A stretch of DNA of 64,000 nt. Source: Microvelia longipes (taxonomy: Eukaryota > Arthropoda > Insecta > Hemiptera > Veliidae). How positions within the stretch are numbered: position 1 is the stretch's first letter; each line of letters starts with the position of its first letter. The notes beneath the pieces are model-generated. The model searched no databases and was not told the origin of the DNA. It saw nothing but the letters and a program-made list of their open reading frames with translations. This document shows, one piece after another, positions 34,925 to 64,000 of this stretch. Both the position numbers and the translations under genes were made by a program. The DNA lies in contig JACMZG010000032.1 in the NCBI GenBank assembly GCA_018340805.1, forward strand, positions 6,708,237 through 6,772,236, read 5' to 3'.

Positions 34925-35235
34925 AACCTAGAAAGCTACTGTTAGTTCTTGTACTGTCAACAGATAGAGCTAGTAGTATAAATACAAAGAGTTGTACTAT
35001 ACCTAAAGAGCTCACTGTTAGTTCTGTTCTGTCAACAGATAGAGTTAGTAGTATTAATACAAAGAGTATGTACTATACTAGAGAGCTCACTGTTAGTTCT
35101 TTTTGTATCTTCAACAGATAGAGCTAGTAGTATTAATACAAAGAGTTATGTACTATACCTAGAGAGCTCACTGTTAGATACGAGCTAGTAGCAAAGGAGT
35201 CTCTGTTAGTTCTTTTGCTTGTCAACAGATAGAGC
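34925..35235 (+). repeat. 79-bp satellite, cluster 2 (about 4 copies)
   Basis: Same unit and strand as 30,690-30,965, with more indels. Lies just beyond the 3' end of the esterase gene. Confidence 0.85.
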
Positions 35236-35469
35236 TAGAGGTAATAATATAAATAATATTTGTACTAATATTATATATATTATTTGTATTAATACAAATA
35301 ATATAAGCTTATTTTCAATCTACTCATCGAAACACATAGCAAAAATGTTATTCATTAAGCAACAAATCACATTAAACAAGCTACAAAGCTTAACTGTTGC
35401 CATCCTATTAGTCAATTACCAAATAAAATATTAATTTCTAGATAAACTAAAAACCTATTTACAAACAAA

Positions 35470-58520
<23,051 letters not shown>

Positions 58521-58688
58521 CTGGAATAAAAATTAATTAGGACGTACAGATTGGTTATAATTATTGGTGATTGGTTAAACTATTGATAATAAAAAAGTGA
58601 CGAAGACAATATAAGCCATTTTCTATAATGAGAGCCTATGAGTCATTTTCTACGAGATAAGATTTATGAACCATTTGTGTCATAAGAA

Positions 58689-59528
58689 TTACAAGACCAT
58701 AGAGTAGAGTAAGAAAACCACCAGTTTCACTCCGGGGCTGCACAATATGCTGACTCAGCAACATTTTAAAATTATTCTAACTATTTAATTTTATAGAATT
58801 TCAAAAAAAGTTACGAATAAAAGTCGTAGTGTTGAAGAAAACAAATATTTTTAACTCCCAAAGCGAAGCCGAGGGAGGTAATCCGAGGGGTAAAATAGCA
58901 TTTTACTCCAGAGGTGAATACAAGATTTTATCTCCAGACGTTGATTTTATTTTGAAAAAAAAAAATTTTTTGCTCCAAACAACTTCTATTGACCTGAAAC
59001 GGATTTTGAGTCAATATATTTTTTTGTCGGGTCCCTCTTATAAATTTTTGGGGTGCCACCCCCGGTAAAATTACAAAAAAACTGATTGGTCACCTGTATA
59101 AATTTAGGGAATACTACTCCCCTAAAAAATGATATAATTGGCTCTAATAACCCAATAATAGAAAACACTTTTCTCCCTTGGGAGTGAAAAGAGCTTCTTT
59201 ACTCCCTAAAAACTAGTTAATAAACTTTACATTATACACCGTCTGGAGATAAACATGTTAACATTGTCTGTTTTTTTTTTTATTTATTTTACACCTTTAA
59301 AGACTAATCAGCCGAAGCTATGGTGTAAGGTAATTTTCAAATAATAACCAGGACTAAAAATATTTGTTTTCTTAAGTACTACAACTTTTATTTGAAACTT
59401 TTTTCAAAAAGTTTAAAAATGAAATAATTATAATAATTTTAAAATGTTGCTGAGTCAGCATATTGTGGAGCCCTGGAGTGAAATACCAGACCAGTGGTTT
59501 TCTTACTCTACTCTATAGTCCTGTAAAT
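58689..59528. mobile_element. Long-TIR DNA element, about 840 bp
   Basis: The left arm (58,689-58,860) and right arm (about 59,365-59,528) are inverted copies: CATAGAGTAGAGTAAGAAAA, CAATATGCTGACTCAGCAAC, ATTTTAAAATTATT and AAGAAAACAAATATTTTTA all recur reverse-complemented. The interior has GGGAGTAAAA-type blocks also found at 28.9-29.1 kb. No transposase. A target duplication is not clear. Confidence 0.75.
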
Positions 59529-59559
59529 CCTTTAACCCGAAGATTGATACATCTTATCA

Positions 59560-59900
59560 CGTAGATAATCACGGCTGGGCTCTCGGAAACCAGTTAGTAG
59601 ATCTTAAAAACTTCTGAAAGGGATAATTCCGGTGAAATCCCGGTTACGGATTATTTCGCAAGCACAATAATACTATTTTTATCCGGTATACCTACTTTTC
59701 CCACAGGAAAAGTGAAAGGTGCAAAATAAATTGTTTTCAGACACTAGAGCTCCGTTTTTGGAAAAAAAACTGCTTTATATGGAACTTAAAAACTCGGGTA
59801 AGGGGTATCCCCGAAACCCTTTCTTGACGATTCCATCTCACCGGAATCGCTACGCATCCTCTCATATATAAAAATCACTTATTTTATAAGATAGTCCTAT
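59560..59900 (-). repeat. Fragment of the 5S-SINE-type body
   Basis: GATCTTAAAAACTTCTGAAAG, GGATAATTCCGGTGAAATCC, GGTATACCTAC and AGGAAAAGTGAAA resemble 21,150-21,290 and 20,400-20,520. No 5S head is seen. Confidence 0.4.
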
Positions 59901-59960
59901 TTTATAATTTAATTTAATCTTCGGACTTGCTTTTCTAGTCCTGAAACAGTTCAGGGTTTA

Positions 59961-60520
59961 TTCCAGAGACTATAGATACTTAAACAGTAAGACTGTCGAC
60001 TCAATGGTGGGAAAATTTGGATTCCGGTCGACACTAGCGCGGCGGGGGACCTACCTTTCAATTGAGTGGGCGTGTCTTAATTTTCCGCTTTATGCCCACA
60101 GTCAGACTGAAATTTTAATATTTATACTTTGTATAGTTATACTTCTAACTAACCCTACCACTTTAATCTTACACAGAACACTTGTGATTATTTTTAAGTT
60201 TTTCATTTAAGTAATTTATTAATTTAATCGATTCAATCAGGTAATAATGAAATAGTGGCTAAAGTTTTACACGTGCTAAAATATAGATTTTGGCATTTAA
60301 TGCAGCCTGTATTTTAATTACATCGGCGAGATGCGCACATGTGATTAAATGTAATTACCTGATAAAATCGACTAAATCAATAAATTAATTAAATGAAATA
60401 TACTCTGCCATCATTAGCGTTCTCTGGAAGTTTTAAAAAGGTTTCTATTTACTTTTAGTTTCTGAATTTTGGAAATATAAAACATGCAACGGCGAACCGT
60501 TTTTGTGAAAAATACATACC
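59961..60520 (+). repeat. 560-bp dispersed repeat, copy 2
   Basis: From GAGACTATAGATACTTAAAC to GAACCGTTTTTGTGAAAAAT. Direct copy of 63,087-63,640 with few differences, and inverted copy of 16,480-17,040. The pair at 60.0 and 63.1 kb brackets the 172-bp satellite. Confidence 0.85.
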
Positions 60521-60649
60521 ACATGACCAAATAGAAACACTAGTTAGAAACGGTTTTTTTTTTTTACATGTCAGGTTATTTTACCAAAACTGTCATGGCG
60601 ACTTTATTATTTAATTATATAAATTATATTATATTAAATCGTTCGCTAT

Positions 60650-62246
60650 ACTTTTGATTACGTTTTTTGTTAGCTAACACGTAGGCCCATTTGTATAAAA
60701 ATTATAAATATTTCCTTACAGACCGTTTTGGAGTAATTAGGCCCTAAAGTTACAATTGTTTAAAAAATTCACTATTAGGTGCGATATTTTGATTTTTGCT
60801 GCCCCGTCATGAACGTTTTTATACTTTTGAATACATTTTTGATAGCTAACACATATGCCCATTTGTATAAAAATTATAAAAATTTCTTACAGACCGTTTT
60901 GGAGTAATTAGGCCCTAAAGTTACAATTGTTTAAAAAATTCACTATTAGGTGCGATATTTTGATTTTTGCTGCCCCCGTCATGAACGTTTTTATACTTTT
61001 GAATACATTTTTCGATAGCTAACACATATGCCCATTTGTATAAAAATTATAAAATTTCCTTACAGACCGTTTTGGAGTAATTAGGCCCTAAAGTTACAAT
61101 TGTTTAAAAAATTCACTATTAGGTGCGATATTTTGATTTTTGCTGCCCCCGTCATGAACGTTTTATACTTTTGAATACATTTTTCGATAGCTAACACATA
61201 TGCCCATTTGTATAAAAAATTATAAAATTTCCTTACAGACCGTTTTGGAGTAATTAGGCCCTAAAGTTACAATTTTTTAAAAAAATTCACTATTAGTTGC
61301 GATATTTTGATTTTTGCTGCCCCCGTCATGAACGTTTTTATACTTTTGAATACATTTTTCGATAGCTAACACATATGCCCATTTGTATAAAAATTATAAA
61401 AATTTCCTTACAGACCGTTTTGGAGTAATTAGGCCCTAAAGTTACAATTTTTTAAAAAATTCACTATTAGTTGCGATATTTTGATTTTTGCTGCCCCCGT
61501 CATGAACGTTTTTATACTTTTGAATACATTTTTCGATAGCTAACACATATGCCCATTTGTATAAAAATTATAAAAATTTCCTTACAGACCGTTTTGGAGT
61601 AATTAGGCCCTAAAGTTACAATTTCTTTAAAAGTTAACTATTAGGTGCGATATTTTGATTTTTGCTGCCCCCGTCATGAACGTTGTTATACTTTTGAATA
61701 CATTTTTCGATAGCTAACACATATGCCCATTTGTATAAAAATTATAAAAATTTCCTTACAGACCGTTTTGGAGTAATTAGGCCCTAAAGTTACAATTGTT
61801 TAAAAAATTCACTATTAGGTGCGATATTTTGATTTTTGCTGCCCCGTCATGAACGTTTTTATACTTTTGAATACATTTTTCGATAGCTAACAATATGCCC
61901 ATTTGTATAAAAATTATAAAAATTTCCTTACAGACCGTTTTGGAGTAATTAGGCCCTAAAGTTACAATTTTTTTAAAAAATTCACTATTAGGTGCGATAT
62001 TTTGATTTTTGCTGCCCCCGTCATGAACGTTGGTATACTTTTGAATACATTTTTCGATAGCTAACACATATGTTCATTTGTATAAAAATTATAACAATTT
62101 CCTTACAGACCGTTTTGGAGTAATTAGGCCCTAAAGTTACAATTTTTTAAAAAATTCACTATTAGGTGCGATATTTTGATTTTTGCTGCCCCCGTCATGA
62201 GCGTTGGTACACTTTTAAATACATTTTTCGATAGCTAACACATAGG
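60650..62246 (+). repeat. 172-bp satellite array, about 9 copies
   Basis: GCGATATTTTGATTTTTGCT recurs at 60,781, 60,952, 61,125 and then about every 172 bp to about 62,167. Units contain CCCCCGTCATGAACGTTTTT, TTTCGATAGCTAACACATAT, GCCCATTTGTATAAAAATTA and GACCGTTTTGGAGTAATTAG. Copies are highly similar, so recently amplified. The array ends abruptly in an (AT)n tract. Confidence 0.95.
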
Positions 62247-62259
62247 CATATATATATAT

Positions 62260-62290
<31 letters not shown>

Positions 62291-62298
62291 ATATATAT

Positions 62299-62382
<84 letters not shown>

Positions 62383-62385
62383 ATT
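62247..62385. repeat. (AT)n then (GT)n microsatellite
   Basis: AT dinucleotides with scattered TATTAT interruptions to about 62,358, then (GT)n to about 62,382. Confidence 0.95.
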
Positions 62386-62429
62386 TCTAGACACTTTCTT
62401 GTAAACACTCTATCTTTCGAACGATGAAT

Positions 62430-62670
62430 ATTTTGTAACTAAACTTGGTACAAAAATTAACCTTTGGGAGGACACGAACCCTATTGAAAACCAGGTTTTT
62501 GTGACGTCATTAACCTGGTTTGCTGAGTCAGCGAAATTTAAAAAAAAATCGGCAAAATTTAGGGTTAATATTTTTTGCCGCGAAAAAGGTCAATATTTAT
62601 GTTTTTTGAGACGCTGAATCGAATGAAACCGGTCCGAAGTCGATACGACTACTTTAAGTTACCAAAAAGT
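62430..62670 (+). repeat. Second copy of the 7.8-kb repeat
   Basis: TTGGGAGGACACGAACCCTA, TTTGTGACGTCATTAACCTG, AAATTTAGGGTTAATA and GAATCGAATGAAACCGGTCC match 7,830-8,020. As there, it directly follows a long (AT)n tract. Confidence 0.65.
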
Positions 62671-62839
62671 CATGAGAGTCAGAGAGTCATGAGTAGTAAC
62701 AGATCAGTAATGAATCGTCGAGAAGTGATAGAAGAGTTATTAGAGTAGTAACAATACAGTAATCAAATAGTCAAGGTAAGGTTGAAGTAAGGTTTCAGTA
62801 ACCAATTAGTATCAGCTTGAGAATAGAGTAAGAGATAAG

Positions 62840-62870
62840 ATGCTCCTCACCTTTATCGTCGCAGCGACCT
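62840..62870 (+). CDS. Possible first coding exon of a secreted protein (very tentative)
   Basis: ATG CTC CTC ACC TTT ATC GTC GCA GCG ACC T is followed by a perfect donor GTAAGTAATT at 62,871. It would encode MLLTFIVAAT, the start of a signal peptide, with a phase-1 intron; many insect secreted and cuticle proteins have such short first exons. There is no second exon before 64,000 and no TATA box is recognised, so it may be chance. Confidence 0.2.
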
Positions 62871-63086
62871 GTAAGTAATTCTTTGTCTTATAGTAGAGTT
62901 TACCGTTTGTATGTGCATAGTAGTAATATTGAGTAACTTGGAAAACTGACTGATCTTACCTAGACCTGTTAAGCATACCTACTATTATACTAATTATTTT
63001 AATACAATATATGTCAACTTAGTTTTATCAATAAACGTATAAACTCTGAATGCTACTTATGTTTTCTGATTAACACCCTGATCAGA

Positions 63087-63640
63087 GACTATAGATACTT
63101 AAACAGTAAGACTGTCGACTCAATGGTGGGAAAATTTGGATTCCGGACGACGCTAGCGCTGCGGCGGACCTACCTTTCAATTGAGTGGGCGTGTCTTAAT
63201 TTCCCGCTTTATGCCCACAGTCAGTTTGAAATTTAATTTTTATACTTTGTATAGTTATACTTCTAACTAACCCTACCACTTTAATCTTACACAGAACACT
63301 TGTGATTATTTTTAAGTTTTTCATTCAAGTAATTTATTAATTTAATTGATTCAATCAGGTAATAATGAAATAGTGGCTAAAGTTTTACACGTGCTAAAAG
63401 ATAGATTTTGGCATTTAATGCAGCCTGTATTTTAATTACATCGGCGAGATGCGCACATGTGATTAAATGTAATTACCTGATAAAATCGACTAAATCAATA
63501 AATTAATTAAATGAAATATACTTATCTGCCATCATTAGCGTTCTCTGGAAGTTTTAAAGAGGTTTCTATTTACTTTTAGTTTCTGAATTTTGGAAATATA
63601 GAACATGCAACGGAGAACCGTTTTTGTGAAAAATACATGC
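63087..63640 (+). repeat. 560-bp dispersed repeat, copy 3
   Basis: Begins AGAGACTATAGATACTTAAA and ends CGTTTTTGTGAAAAATACAT, with nearly all blocks of 59,961-60,520 conserved. Confidence 0.85.
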
Positions 63641-64000
63641 AGAAAACAATCAATTTTATAATAATAATAAATGTAGCTGTCATAACCAAGAATTGTCATG
63701 GTATTCATGAATTTAAATATAAAAATATAATCAGTCATTTTTGGAAAGCTATTGGGGTTAGTTCATGAGTTGTCCGCACCGGTCCGCCGCGCGCTATTTT
63801 TAGTAGCTTGCGATAATCGAATCCAAACTTTTCCTCATTTAAGTTAACCCCCCCTGACCCTGATATCTTTCTATTGGAAATGTCACTGTCATTTCAGTGT
63901 CAATCTGTTAATTGTAAAATATTTTAATATATCAGTCTTTCTTCTGATGTTCAAGTTATAGGAATTAGTTCATTTTCTAATACTTTCAGACTTGATTAGG
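63641..64000. other. No recognisable feature
   Basis: AT-rich sequence with a short GC-rich stretch (CCGCACCGGTCCGCCGCGCG) at 63,774-63,793. No exon is identified. Confidence 0.4.

Noticed and set aside
58521..64000. Upstream esterase exons
   Set aside because: I looked on the minus strand for the EDCLYLN and GIPYA-type regions with matching phase and saw none; the segment is repeats and satellite.

Overview
The window is animal nuclear DNA, most likely from an insect. It is AT-rich and dominated by repeats. Two intron-rich protein genes can be assembled exon by exon with GT-AG junctions and consistent phases. Nothing suggests operons or a bacterial or viral origin. I do not name a species: the two protein families, tRNA-headed SINEs, hAT MITEs, a Penelope-like fragment and a Ty3/gypsy element fit many insects.

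Layout. 1-12,260: gene-free repeat country with several minisatellites, SINEs, a foldback element and a tandem array (5,142-6,665) whose units carry a compact hammerhead-ribozyme consensus on the minus strand. 12,263-25,936 (+): a complete eight-coding-exon ELOVL fatty-acid elongase (392 aa) with an unusual Asn-Gly-rich repeat tail encoded by a 42-bp minisatellite. Its introns hold satellites, a 5S-rRNA-derived SINE, a hAT MITE, a hammerhead-bearing inverted-repeat element and a LINE remnant. 25,937-35,469: intergenic DNA between convergent genes, with a 688-bp non-autonomous hAT with perfect 8-bp target duplications, a Harbinger-like MITE, and a hAT MITE nested inside another hAT-like element. 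35,470-58,520 (-): eight 3' exons (433 aa) of a carboxyl/cholinesterase with all catalytic residues visible; its 5' exons lie beyond what I can find in the window. 45,506-56,055 (+): a Ty3/gypsy-type LTR retrotransposon with unusually long LTRs (about 2.46 kb), inserted antisense in an esterase intron. It carries a textbook -1 frameshift heptamer at the gag/pol junction and several breaks in pol. 58,521-64,000: upstream of the visible esterase exons, with a long-TIR element, a roughly 172-bp satellite array and two direct copies of a 550-bp repeat.

How it fits together. The two host genes are metabolic enzymes (very-long-chain fatty acid elongation in the ER; ester hydrolysis) and show no functional link beyond convergent adjacency. 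Their introns act as landing pads for mobile DNA. Related repeats (79-bp satellite, hammerhead repeat, SINEs) recur on both sides of exons.

The observation I rate highest is the family of about ten 40-41-nt hammerhead motifs. At least five retain every invariant core base, a GUC cleavage triplet, a 6-bp stem III and a 4-bp stem II. They occur in a tandem array, in inverted arms of one element, and in an esterase intron. All calls are by eye from sequence; none was checked against a database.
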